From Deltaproteobacteria bacterium (GTDB taxonomy: Bacteria > Desulfobacterota > Binatia > Binatales > Binataceae): 62,919 nucleotides of DNA. Positions 36,210 through 44,612 of the stretch are shown here, piece after piece (the stretch's first letter is position 1; every line of letters starts with the position of its first letter). The stretch is from assembly GCA_021794015.1 (NCBI GenBank), contig JAJYRQ010000022.1, forward strand, positions 1-62,919. The letters are read 5' to 3'. Under the pieces are notes generated by a model. It saw nothing but the letters and a program-made list of their open reading frames with translations, searched no databases and was not told the origin of the DNA. Made by a program: the position numbers and the translations under genes.

Positions 36210-37190
36210 CTAAACGGGTCGGGGAGCCCCGGCTGCAGGCTTAGGGCGCGGCGCCCCAGCCGCGGTTCGTCCCGACACAAACGGCAGCCAACTTAACGGC
36301 ATCAGCGTCTTTAACAGCCTCGAGTAGGTTTTCACGTAGCGCGGATCCAGTCTGAGTGCCTTAACCAACGCCGTCCGCGCGGCGCGCCGGTCGCCCGAGG
36401 CCAAGGCAAGCAATGCCGCGCGCGAGAATGCGCCTCGCGCCGCCCGGCGCCACGAGCTGAGCAGCGGTTTTGCCGATACGCCGTAGCGCTGCTCGACCAG
36501 CGACGCGAAAATCTGCGCGTAATTCCCTCCCCCGGGCGCGCGGTTGGGCGGCTTGGGCGCGCCGGTGAAGCGCCAACTTCCCAGCCGGCGCGGCAGGAAC
36601 CGGAAATCGCCCAGTTCGCGGGCGCGCAGAAAAAAGTAATAATCCTCGAACCGGGCGATGCGAAAGCGCTCGCAGAAGCCGCCGCACCGTTCGAAGACCG
36701 AGCGGCGGATAAGCGCCGCGCTCGGCATTATCGGCCAAAGCTTGCGGAGCATCTCATCGAGCGTCGGCGCATGCGCCTTTTTTCGCCCCACCAGCGAGGC
36801 CGACAACTGCCGGCCGCTGCCGTCGATCACCGCCAGATCGCCGTAGACCAGCGCGCAATCCGGCGCGGCTGAAAGCTCCTGCGCCGTCCCGGCAAGCATC
36901 TCGGGCTGCCAAAGGTCGTCGCCGTCCAGAAAAGCGAGATACTCTCCCGAAGACACCCGCACGCCGGCGTTGCGCGCCGCGGCCGGGCCGCGGTTTTCCT
37001 GATCGAGCACGCGGATGCGGCCGGCGTGACCCTCCAGCACCGCCGCCGTCGTGTCGGTCGATCCGTCGTTGACAACGATCACCTCGAAATCGTCAAAGCT
37101 CTGGGCGAGCGCAGACTTAAGCGTCGCGTCTACCGTCGGCGCTGCATTGAAGACCGGTATGATGACCGATATGCGAGGCAACGCGTCCAC
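36210..37190 (-). CDS. Family 2 glycosyltransferase
   Basis: A 326-residue inverting GT2 (GT-A fold). It begins ISVIIPVFNAAPTVDATLKS and has VVNDGSTD (41-46), RGPAAARNAGV and the metal/nucleotide motif FLDGDD (87-92). It lacks C-terminal transmembrane segments and so acts in the cytosol on a lipid-linked or protein acceptor. It is upstream of the zinc-ribbon methyltransferase and sulfotransferase on the same strand; together they look like a surface-glycan decoration set. Confidence 0.9.
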   Translation of the reverse strand: MDALPRISVIIPVFNAAPTVDATLKSALAQSFDDFEVIVVNDGSTDTTAAVLEGHAGRIRVLDQENRGPAAARNAGVRVSSGEYLAFLDGDDLWQPEMLAGTAQELSAAPDCALVYGDLAVIDGSGRQLSASLVGRKKAHAPTLDEMLRKLWPIMPSAALIRRSVFERCGGFCERFRIARFEDYYFFLRARELGDFRFLPRRLGSWRFTGAPKPPNRAPGGGNYAQIFASLVEQRYGVSAKPLLSSWRRAARGAFSRAALLALASGDRRAARTALVKALRLDPRYVKTYSRLLKTLMPLSWLPFVSGRTAAGAPRPKPAAGAPRPV

Positions 37191-37338
37191 CTTGCGCCAG
37201 CGCTTAGGGCAGCCTACCTAAGAGACCCGAGCGCAGCGCCTCGCCGCCGGCCGCCCGCCATGCGGCAGCCTTCGCCCTGCCCAAGCGGCCCGAGCGCCGC
37301 GGCCGGTCGACACCGTGCGGCGCCACGCCTCGACCGTT

Positions 37339-37983
37339 TCAGACTGCGGCGCGGGGATAGTCCTGGCCCGCCGGCGGACACTTCACTCCAAGCGCAGCAA
37401 AGCGCCGTTGGACCAACTCGCCAAACAGCCCGGCCAGTTCGCCGTTATCGACCGCCTTCAGGCCAAAGCGCAGGCACTGGCAGCAAAAGCCGCTTCCGGG
37501 CGGACCGAAGCAGTCCAACCCCGCCGGCAGCCATCGGCCCAGCGCCTGCTCCAGCGCTTCGACGCCGTCAGGTTCCAGGCCGGCTTCCAGCCCTGCGGCG
37601 AACAGCTTCTCATGTTCAGCCGCCTCCTCGAGTATCTGCCCGGCCAGCTCGCGATGCGGCTCGTAGCTGGACTCGCAGTAGTTGACGCCAACCATCAGCA
37701 AGCCGGCCAGCAGCAGGAGCTGGGCCGCAACCGCGAACTCGGCGCCCGGAAGTCCCCCGCGCGCAAAGCGCCCAAGCGGCGCAAACGAGGCGCTCCTTGA
37801 CGTGGCGCTCCAGAGCCGTTCGAGCGCCGGCGCGGCCAGCTCGAGCTGACCAAGCAACCCGAGCGTCCCCACAGCATGCCGGCACGCGTCGGCCGCCGCC
37901 CGTTCCAGCGCAGGGCCAAGCCGGGCGTTAGCCGGCTGCGCCAACGCCGCCTTAAGGCCATCGGCCCACAGCTTCTCAGCCAA
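37339..37983 (-). CDS. Possible ferritin-like (PaaA/PaaC-type) helical protein; start uncertain
   Basis: At least 214 residues, almost all helical. CESSYEPHRELAGQILEEAA followed by EHEKLF resembles the E...ExxH metal ligands of ferritin-like phenylacetyl-CoA epoxygenase subunits, but this is weak and I cannot name the family firmly. The only usable start is TTG at 37981-37983. Coding-like sequence continues upstream in the same frame (LDPAYNAALARLLAAHA) to about 38040 with no ATG, GTG or TTG, so the true start may be non-standard or lost by a frameshift. It lies just downstream of the MaoC pair. Confidence 0.55.
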   Translation of the reverse strand: MAEKLWADGLKAALAQPANARLGPALERAAADACRHAVGTLGLLGQLELAAPALERLWSATSRSASFAPLGRFARGGLPGAEFAVAAQLLLLAGLLMVGVNYCESSYEPHRELAGQILEEAAEHEKLFAAGLEAGLEPDGVEALEQALGRWLPAGLDCFGPPGSGFCCQCLRFGLKAVDNGELAGLFGELVQRRFAALGVKCPPAGQDYPRAAV

Positions 37984-38120
37984 GGCATGGGCGGCGAGCA
38001 GCCTGGCGAGCGCCGCGTTATAGGCGGGATCGAGCCGACCCGCTTGAACGTCAACGGTGCGGATTGCACCGGCACCGTACTGACGCTTAAGCGCCGCTGA
38101 CCGCCCCGCGCCAGGCGCTG

Positions 38121-38558
38121 TTAGTGAGGCGCGCGTGCAGGAAGCCTCACGGTTGCGGTGCCCGGCGTGGTCACCTTGCCTTCCGCGTTCTCAAGCCATA
38201 TCTCGCAATCGACCAGATGCTCCTCGCCGGCCACGTATTTGCGCACGACCTTGCCACGGGCGACAACTTTCGAGCCCGGCTGGTCCATTCCGCGATACTG
38301 CACCGAGAGCTTCTTCAGCCATCCTTCGGTGCCGGCAAAGTCGGTCATCAGTTGGCCCAGAAAGCCGTTCTTGATTGCGCCGTGCAGGATCACTCCGGGA
38401 AGGTTATTCGCCAGGGCGAAATCCTTGTCGTAGTGAATCTGGTAATAATCTCCGGAGGCGCCGGCGTACATCACGAGCTGCTGCGTGGTCGGGAGCTTCT
38501 CCACCGGCGCAAGCTCGAATCCCGGCTCGACGTCTTCGAAGTAAATTTGCTTGCTCAT
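38121..38558 (-). CDS. MaoC-like hot-dog dehydratase, catalytic half
   Basis: A 145-residue hot-dog fold (R)-hydratase. AGASGDYYQIHYDKDFA contains the catalytic Asp and His pattern (D-x4-H), followed by LPGVILHGAIKNGFLGQLMT. ATG at 38556-38558 has GGGAGG upstream on the minus strand. It is 17 bp after the second MaoC-like gene. Together they probably form a heterodimer that hydrates or dehydrates a 3-hydroxyacyl-CoA or -ACP, as in mycobacterial HadAB-type enzymes. The longer frame reading to 38834 is not part of this protein. Confidence 0.9.
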   Translation of the reverse strand: MSKQIYFEDVEPGFELAPVEKLPTTQQLVMYAGASGDYYQIHYDKDFALANNLPGVILHGAIKNGFLGQLMTDFAGTEGWLKKLSVQYRGMDQPGSKVVARGKVVRKYVAGEEHLVDCEIWLENAEGKVTTPGTATVRLPARAPH

Positions 38559-38575
38559 CGTGCGCGCCTCCCGGC

Positions 38576-39025
38576 TCAGTAACGAATCAGGTTCGAGCGC
38601 TGAATCACGCAGACCTGCCCGAACTGGTTGGTATAGGTGAACTCGAAGCTCATTATTACCATCATGCCGAGCCGGCCGGCCGCCTCTCTGATGTCGGTCA
38701 GCTTGCTCACCACGGTGATGCGGTCGCCTACGCGGATCGGCTCGAAATACTCCCAGTCCGAGCCGCCGTCGACCACCCTGAACGACGGCATGTCGAGCTT
38801 GATAATGGGGATGTTCGGGGTGAGCGAGCGGCAAAAGGTGGGCGGCGCAATCAGGCCGCCAAAGCGCGTGGCGCGCGCTCGCGGCTCGTCGTTAAAGAGC
38901 GGATTGGGGTCGCCGATGGCCCGGGCGAAGCGAATAATCGCGCCGCGCTCGACTTCCCAGGTAACCGGCTCGCTCCGGACCCCGATCTGCTTCCTGACCT
39001 CTTCCGTCACATACTTGTTCGCCAT
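38576..39025 (-). CDS. MaoC N-terminal-type hot-dog subunit (FAS1-like dehydratase, non-catalytic half)
   Basis: A 149-residue protein with the pattern of the MaoC N-terminal half: EVERGAIIRFARAIGDPNPL, then FGGLIAPPTF and VGDRITVVSKLTDI. In the position of the catalytic His it reads GDPNPLFND (Phe), so it is probably the structural, substrate-binding half that pairs with the product of the downstream gene. It is first of the pair on the minus strand, divergent from the pterin dehydratase gene. Confidence 0.9.
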   Translation of the reverse strand: MANKYVTEEVRKQIGVRSEPVTWEVERGAIIRFARAIGDPNPLFNDEPRARATRFGGLIAPPTFCRSLTPNIPIIKLDMPSFRVVDGGSDWEYFEPIRVGDRITVVSKLTDIREAAGRLGMMVIMSFEFTYTNQFGQVCVIQRSNLIRY

Positions 39026-39400
39026 TGCGGTCGACCTTTATCCCTTTCCCGCAGCCGCGTCATCTGGCGCTCCCTGCGGTCGCCTCTAGCCAATCCCCGG
39101 TGATTGCCGTCCCGGTTACAGGCTTAAGCTTACAGGCAAGCTCGGGGAAAAGGCCAGAACCTCGGGTCGATGGCGCGGCTTTAGAGGGCTGCTCTTGCGC
39201 CCGCGCGGCCGGAGCTGTGCGCGGTCGGCGCCCGGGCGCCCCCGGCCACAGTCCGCGCGACGGCCTCCCGACCTGCGCGCCAGGCGTTTGGCGTGTTATA
39301 TTCGAACAGGCAGCGGGCCGGGCTCACCGGCCTCCAAGCTCGGCCCGCGCTTCGCGTTCGGGGCCGGCATTGGCCTGCTCAGGTGCCAAGGGGTGCTTCC
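39026..39400. other. Divergent intergenic region
   Basis: About 375 bp between the MaoC pair and the pterin dehydratase gene. An AT-rich hexamer TATATT at 39297-39302 could be a -10 element for the rightward gene, but no good -35 is seen. No gene is visible. Confidence 0.4.
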
Positions 39401-39694
39401 GTGGAAAAGCTCAGCGCCGAGGAAATCGCCCGCAAGACCGCCGAACTGCCGCGTTGGCACTACGAACAGAACGCCCTCAACAGGTCGTTGCGCTTCCGGG
39501 AGTTCATGGGTGCGATCGATTTCATCAACCGCGTCGCCCAACTCGCCGAAGCCTTGGACCATCACCCGGACTTGCACCTAAGCTACACGCGGCTGACCTT
39601 GGTCTGCTCGACCCACAGCGCCGGCGGCGTCACCGACAAGGATTTCGCGTTGGCGCGCGAGATCGACCGGCTCTTCGAGGCGGTCGGCGGCTAA
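39401..39694 (+). CDS. phhB: Pterin-4a-carbinolamine dehydratase
   Basis: A 97-residue PCD/DCoH protein that dehydrates 4a-hydroxytetrahydropterin, recycling the cofactor of aromatic amino acid hydroxylases or serving Moco-related pterin chemistry. LAEALDHHPDLHLSYTRLTL carries the paired catalytic histidines and Pro, and the C-terminal GGVTDKDFALAREID is conserved. GTG at 39401 gives the family's usual length (about 95-110); the open frame from 39293 is too long and unlike the family. No hydroxylase is seen nearby. Confidence 0.93.
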   Translation: MEKLSAEEIARKTAELPRWHYEQNALNRSLRFREFMGAIDFINRVAQLAEALDHHPDLHLSYTRLTLVCSTHSAGGVTDKDFALAREIDRLFEAVGG

Positions 39695-39712
39695 GCGGCC
39701 ATACCCTCGCTT

Positions 39713-40366
39713 ATGGCCGCGAAAACCCAGCCCGTGCCTTCGGCCGACCCAGAAAAACTGCGCCGGCGCCGGGCGCTGCGCCATGCCGCGAGCAACCTAG
39801 CCGTTGCGGCGATGTTTCTGCTTACCCTGGCGCCGGGCGCCCACGACTACGGCAGCCGCCCGGCCAACCTTATATGGATGGCCGGCGCTCTGGCGATGGC
39901 TGTGCTGACGCTCATCCGGGTGGCTCCGGTGGCCGCGTTGCTGACGCCGCAGGCTATCGCGGCGACCGCGGGTATGACTCTTTTGCCGGCGCTGATGCGG
40001 CCGTTGGCCAACTCGGGCGGCACGTTTGCCGTCGCCGGCATGCTGCTGATGCTGGCGGGAACAGTGGTTTCGCAGACCGCGCGGCTCTTTCTCGGGCGAC
40101 GCTTCGCCCTGATGCCTGCCAACCGGGGAATCGTGCGTGGCGGCCCTTACCGCTACGTACGCCATCCGGTTTACGCCGGGTGGCTCATCCTGGCGGCGGG
40201 ATACGTGCTGACCTACCCGGCGCTGCGCAACGCGGCCGTGGCACTGCTTGCGGTGCCGTTCATGGCTTGGCGGACCGTCCTGGAAGAGCGGCTGCTCGGG
40301 CAGGACGCCGACTACCGGGCCTACTGCGCCGAAGTGCGGTTTCGACTGCTGCCTGGCGTCTTCTGA
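39713..40366 (+). CDS. Isoprenylcysteine/phospholipid methyltransferase-like membrane protein
   Basis: A 217-residue protein with five or six hydrophobic segments. The C-terminal signature GGPYRYVRHPVYAGWLILAA, then LEERLLGQDADYRAYCAEV and RLLPGVF, is that of the ICMT/PEMT (NnrU-like) integral membrane methyltransferases, which bind SAM at the membrane surface. The substrate may be a lipid or an isoprenoid thiol. It is 18 bp after the pterin dehydratase. Confidence 0.85.
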   Translation: MAAKTQPVPSADPEKLRRRRALRHAASNLAVAAMFLLTLAPGAHDYGSRPANLIWMAGALAMAVLTLIRVAPVAALLTPQAIAATAGMTLLPALMRPLANSGGTFAVAGMLLMLAGTVVSQTARLFLGRRFALMPANRGIVRGGPYRYVRHPVYAGWLILAAGYVLTYPALRNAAVALLAVPFMAWRTVLEERLLGQDADYRAYCAEVRFRLLPGVF

Positions 40367-40455
40367 GCAACCTCAGGGGCGCGCCCGCCGCAAAGCCCGA
40401 CGGCCACGCCGTCTTGGCCCGCATCCTAGCGCAGCAGCTATGCCGCATCGGCGGG

Positions 40456-43400
40456 TTACGCTTCCTGCCCGCCTCGGCGGCGGCGCCGTCCGAGCAGGTA
40501 GATGCCGCCGGTCAGCCCCGACGAGAGCATCATCGCAAGCGCCAGCCCGCCAATGACCGCTATCGCCAGCGGCTGCTGGATTTGCGCGCCCGCACCCAGC
40601 CCCAACGCCAGCGGAAACAGGCCCGCGGCGGTGGCCAGCGTGGTCATCAGGATCGGCCTAAGTCGCGCCGAGGCCGCCTCGGCCAGCGCCCGGGTCGGCT
40701 CCTGGCCCTGGGCAAGCGCGTGCTCGGCCTGGTCGAGCAGCAGGATGCCGTTTTTGGCCGTGATGCCAACCACCATGATGACGCCCATGAATGAGGCAAT
40801 GTTGAGCGTGACGGCGCTCAGCGCCAGCGCCGCCATGCTGCCGGCTACACAGCAAAGTGCGCCCAGCAGGACGGCCAGGGCCGGCGCCAGCGCCGCGAAC
40901 TCGGCCAACAGGATCAGCAGCATCCCGGCAAGGCTCGCCCCCAGGACCAGGCCCAGTTGCTTAAAGGCGCGGCGCTGCTGCGCGTAAAGCCCGCCATACT
41001 CCAGACGCACGCCTGCCGGCAAAGCCGTCCGCGCCAGCGCGGCCCGCACCCGCCGAGCGGCGCTGCCCATGTCGGTCCCCGAAAGCCGCGCCGTCACGCG
41101 AACCAGCGCACGCAGCCGCTCCCGGTCCAGTTCGGCTTGCTCGCCCAGCCACCTAAAGCGCGCCATCTGCTCGAGCGGCACCAGGCCGCCGTCGGGCGCC
41201 TTCAAAATGACTTCCGAAAGAAGGTGCAGGTCCTGATGATAGACTCGCGGGTAGCGCACCCGGACGTCGAGAAGACGATCTCCCACCCGGACCTGCGTGG
41301 CCACGGTGCCCTCGACCACGCTGCGAAGCGTCGCCCAAACATCATCCGGCGAAAACCCGTAGCGCTCGGCCGCGATGTCGTCCACGACGATCTCCTCTTC
41401 GGGCATGCTCATCACCAGCCCGTCGAAAACATCCACCAGCCCGGGCAGCTTTCGCATCACCGCCGCGATCTGCCGGGCGCTGGCTTCGATCTCGCCCTGG
41501 TCGGAGCCGAAGACCTTCACCTCGATAGGCTCTGGCGTGCCCGAGAGGTCCCCGATCAGGTCCTGGAGAATTTGGGAGAACTCGATGTGGACACCGGGCA
41601 CCGTGGCAAGAATCCGCGCGCGCAGCGCGTCGATCACCTGATCGGTGCTGCGCGCGCGCCTGGACTTGAGCCGCACCGTGATATCTCCGCGATTCGACTC
41701 GGTAAGCCAGAAGCCAAGCTGAGTGCCGGTGCGGCGCACGAAGGTGCTTACCTCGGGCGTCCGGCGCAGGATTGCCTCGATGCTGCGCAAAAGCGCCTGC
41801 GTATCGGCCATCGTGCTGGGCGCCGGCGTGATATAGTCCAGGACGAAACCGCCCTCGTCGAAGGCCGGCAAATAATCGGTCCCGGCGCGCCGGTACATCA
41901 TGTACGCCGAGACAAGGCAAATCGCCCCCAGCGCCAGCGCCAGAACCGGGAAACGCATCAGGGGTCGCAGCGTGGCCAGGTAGGCCGCACGCAGCGCCGC
42001 AAACGCCCGGCCCGGTTGGTGGACGGCCTTGCGGCCCCGGCCCAAAACCTCTTCCAGCGCAGGCGTGAAGAAAAGTGCCAGCACCAGCGAAATCGCCAGA
42101 CCCGAGCCCAGGGTCACCGCCAGCGCCCGAAACAGCATCCCGGTGGCGCCCGAAAGAAAAGCCATCGGCACAAAAACCACAATCACCGTAAGCGTCGAGG
42201 CGACCAGCGGCCGCCACAGCCGTGCCACCGCCTGGCGTCCCGCCTCGGCCGCATCACAGCCGCCGCCGCGCAGTCGCTCGAGCGCCTCGATCATCACGAT
42301 CGCGTCGTCGATGAAAAGCCCGATTCCCGCCGCCAGTCCGCCCAGCGTCATCATGTTGAACGTCTGACCCGCGGCCCGCATCACGACGAACGTTATCGCC
42401 AAGGTCGAAGGCACGACGACGGCCGCGGCCAACGCGCTGCGCCAGCTAAGGGTGAAGACAAACACCACCGCAACCGCCAGCACCGTGCCGAGCACGATCG
42501 CGTCGCGCACGCTTCTGAACGAGGATTGGACCAGCGCCGCCTGATCGTAGGGAAAGGAAAAATGCACGTCGGGAAAGCGCCGTCGAAACTCCTCCACCAG
42601 CCGGTGCACCTCCCGCGCGATGAGCACCGTGCTTCCGCCCGGCTGGCGTGAAACCCCGACCACCACCGCCGGTCCGCGCTCGGCCTCGACCCTGATGTAG
42701 TCTTCGCGAATCGCCAGCTCGACCGCGCCGATGTCGCGCACCTCCACCGGCTGTCCGTCGATCCGCGCAACCACCACGCGCGCCAACTCCTCCGCCCCCT
42801 GAAGCGGACTGGTCACCACGGTGAGCAGCATCCGATGCGCGTCGAAGACCCGGCCCGCGGAGGCGATAACGTTTGCCTTTCTCAACGCCGCCACAACGTC
42901 GAGCGGACTCAGCCGATGGGCCAGCATCCGTGCCGGATCGAGCCGCACCATGTACTGGCGCTGCTTGCCGCCCACCGTCTGTACGCGGTAGACACCCGGG
43001 ATGCGGTGAAAGCCGGGCACCAGGTCGTAAAAGGCGACGTCGGTGAGCCCGGCCAGGCTGCGCACCTTGGAAGTCAGACTGAGGTCGATTATCTCGTAGG
43101 CGCCGGCGGTCAAAAGCCAGCTCTCGACGCGGGTGCCGCGCGGCAGGCGGGCGCGCACCTGGCCCAGCGCCGCGTTGAGCAGTTGAAAACTCGCGGTCGG
43201 ATCGGCGCGTTCGATAAAGCTCACGTCGATCTGCGCGCTGCCGCGGGTCGTCGTCGAACGCACCAGGCGCGTGCCGACCACCGCGTAGGCGGCTTCCTCA
43301 AGCGGCCGGGTGACCGTTACCAGCATCTGCTCGGGCGGCAGGTCCTCGCTATCGACCAAAACGACGGCGCGGTTGAACGCAATGGCGGGAAAAATGGAAT

Positions 43401-43485
43401 TCGGTATCTCGCGAGCGAGCACCAGACCCAGGACCGCGGCTAAGCCGACGCTCCACAGCACCAACGGAGGGTTGTGAAACCGCAT
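40456..43485 (-). CDS. RND-family efflux permease (AcrB/HAE-like)
   Basis: A 1009-residue inner-membrane proton-driven pump subunit. The twelve-TM two-fold repeat is visible; the TM4 proton-relay pair is D393-D394 in GLFIDDAIVMIEAL, and a large periplasmic domain follows TM1 in each half. The first periplasmic loop is shorter than in AcrB. It forms a tripartite system with the adaptor and TolC-like protein encoded just upstream. The substrate (drugs, lipids, metals) is not certain; no metal-binding methionine cluster of the CusA type is seen. Separated from the adaptor gene by about 115 bp. Confidence 0.93.
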   Translation of the reverse strand: MRFHNPPLVLWSVGLAAVLGLVLAREIPNSIFPAIAFNRAVVLVDSEDLPPEQMLVTVTRPLEEAAYAVVGTRLVRSTTTRGSAQIDVSFIERADPTASFQLLNAALGQVRARLPRGTRVESWLLTAGAYEIIDLSLTSKVRSLAGLTDVAFYDLVPGFHRIPGVYRVQTVGGKQRQYMVRLDPARMLAHRLSPLDVVAALRKANVIASAGRVFDAHRMLLTVVTSPLQGAEELARVVVARIDGQPVEVRDIGAVELAIREDYIRVEAERGPAVVVGVSRQPGGSTVLIAREVHRLVEEFRRRFPDVHFSFPYDQAALVQSSFRSVRDAIVLGTVLAVAVVFVFTLSWRSALAAAVVVPSTLAITFVVMRAAGQTFNMMTLGGLAAGIGLFIDDAIVMIEALERLRGGGCDAAEAGRQAVARLWRPLVASTLTVIVVFVPMAFLSGATGMLFRALAVTLGSGLAISLVLALFFTPALEEVLGRGRKAVHQPGRAFAALRAAYLATLRPLMRFPVLALALGAICLVSAYMMYRRAGTDYLPAFDEGGFVLDYITPAPSTMADTQALLRSIEAILRRTPEVSTFVRRTGTQLGFWLTESNRGDITVRLKSRRARSTDQVIDALRARILATVPGVHIEFSQILQDLIGDLSGTPEPIEVKVFGSDQGEIEASARQIAAVMRKLPGLVDVFDGLVMSMPEEEIVVDDIAAERYGFSPDDVWATLRSVVEGTVATQVRVGDRLLDVRVRYPRVYHQDLHLLSEVILKAPDGGLVPLEQMARFRWLGEQAELDRERLRALVRVTARLSGTDMGSAARRVRAALARTALPAGVRLEYGGLYAQQRRAFKQLGLVLGASLAGMLLILLAEFAALAPALAVLLGALCCVAGSMAALALSAVTLNIASFMGVIMVVGITAKNGILLLDQAEHALAQGQEPTRALAEAASARLRPILMTTLATAAGLFPLALGLGAGAQIQQPLAIAVIGGLALAMMLSSGLTGGIYLLGRRRRRGGQEA

Positions 43486-43601
43486 CGCCGCCCTACCAGC
43501 CGGCTTTGGCCGGGCCCGCCGGCGCGCGCACGCAACCGCCGAGGCCGGCGCACCTGCAGCAGCCGGGCACGGCGACAGCCGGGCCTTCCTTCCGTCTTCC
43601 C

Positions 43602-44612
43602 TTAGGAGTGGCGCCCGCGCGCGTTCTGGTTGTCATCCGCCACCCAGACCCTGAGACCGTCGGAGAGCGCGTAGCCGCCCGAGGTGATAACCGTCTCGCC
43701 CGCCTTGAGTCCGTCCAAGACCTGGACCAGGGCGCCGCTGCGCATTCCGACCCGTACGCTGGCGCGATGGGCGCGGCCGTCGGCGCCGACCGTGAAGACG
43801 TAATAGCCGCCCGAAGCGGCGTCTTGAAAGAGCGCGGCAACCGGCACCACCAGCGCGTCGGCCGCACGGCCGGTTATGATGGTCACGTCAACCGCGGCGC
43901 CGGCCTCCTCGATGCGCTGCGGGCCGGCAAATTCCAGCCGCACCGGCGAAGTCACCCCGCGCGCGCTGAAACTGGGAGAGAGCGCCGCCACACGCGCCGC
44001 AAAACGCGCCCCCGGCCGCACCCGGGAGGTCACCACCGCCTCCATCCCGGGCCGCACCAGGTGCAACTCGTCGATCGGCACCTCGGCGCGCACGTAGACG
44101 CTGGCCGGATCGATAAGGTCCGCCAGCGGCTCGAAGGCGTTGACGATCTGCCCGTCGCCCGCCAGCCGATTGACCACGACCGCCCGCTGCGGGACGACCA
44201 CGGGGATGCCGGCGGCGGCGCCGTGGCGCCTGACTGAACGGCCGAGCCGGGCCGCCTCGGCCGGGTCAAGCTGGCGCGCTACACCGAGGCCTGCCTGGGC
44301 AGCCTCGATTTCGCGGTTAACGATGCGTGCCACGACCTGACCGCTGCGCACGCGGTCTCCGCTTTGGAGCCGAAAGTCAACCAGGCGGCCCGAGGCCGGA
44401 GCGCGCAGCGTCAGATGGCGCAGGGCCACAGTAGTGCCCAAAAGCTTGAGCTCGTCGTGCATCGGAAGCACTCCGGCGCGCACCGCGCTCACCGCCAGCA
44501 TCGGGGCGGGCGGCGGCTGCGCAGCCGGGTCGGGTCCGGCGCTGGGCGCCCACCGGCAGCCGGCGGCCGCCACTGCCAGCGCGGCAGTCGCGCTCAGGAC
44601 AAGACGCCTCAT
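43602..44612 (-). CDS. RND periplasmic adaptor (membrane fusion protein), lipoprotein
   Basis: A 336-residue adaptor. The signal peptide ends AVAAAGC, a lipobox, so it is anchored in the inner membrane by lipid. The lipoyl-like halves (RAPASGRLVDFRLQSGDRV, then VRAEVPIDELHLVRPGMEAV) flank a short helical hairpin, and a beta-barrel plus C-terminal membrane-proximal domain follow (GYYVFTVGADGRAHRASVRV). The hairpin is short for the family. Its start overlaps the end of the tolC-like gene (ATGA). Confidence 0.9.
   Translation of the reverse strand: MRRLVLSATAALAVAAAGCRWAPSAGPDPAAQPPPAPMLAVSAVRAGVLPMHDELKLLGTTVALRHLTLRAPASGRLVDFRLQSGDRVRSGQVVARIVNREIEAAQAGLGVARQLDPAEAARLGRSVRRHGAAAGIPVVVPQRAVVVNRLAGDGQIVNAFEPLADLIDPASVYVRAEVPIDELHLVRPGMEAVVTSRVRPGARFAARVAALSPSFSARGVTSPVRLEFAGPQRIEEAGAAVDVTIITGRAADALVVPVAALFQDAASGGYYVFTVGADGRAHRASVRVGMRSGALVQVLDGLKAGETVITSGGYALSDGLRVWVADDNQNARGRHS

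Noticed and set aside
38121..38834. Longer 237-codon version of the MaoC gene
   Set aside because: The extra N-terminal part is antisense-like and lies in another frame of the second MaoC gene; the ATG at 38556-38558 with GGGAGG fits the family.
40957..42651. 564-codon open frame on the plus strand
   Set aside because: Antisense to the RND permease; composition is His/Arg/Gln-rich without motifs.
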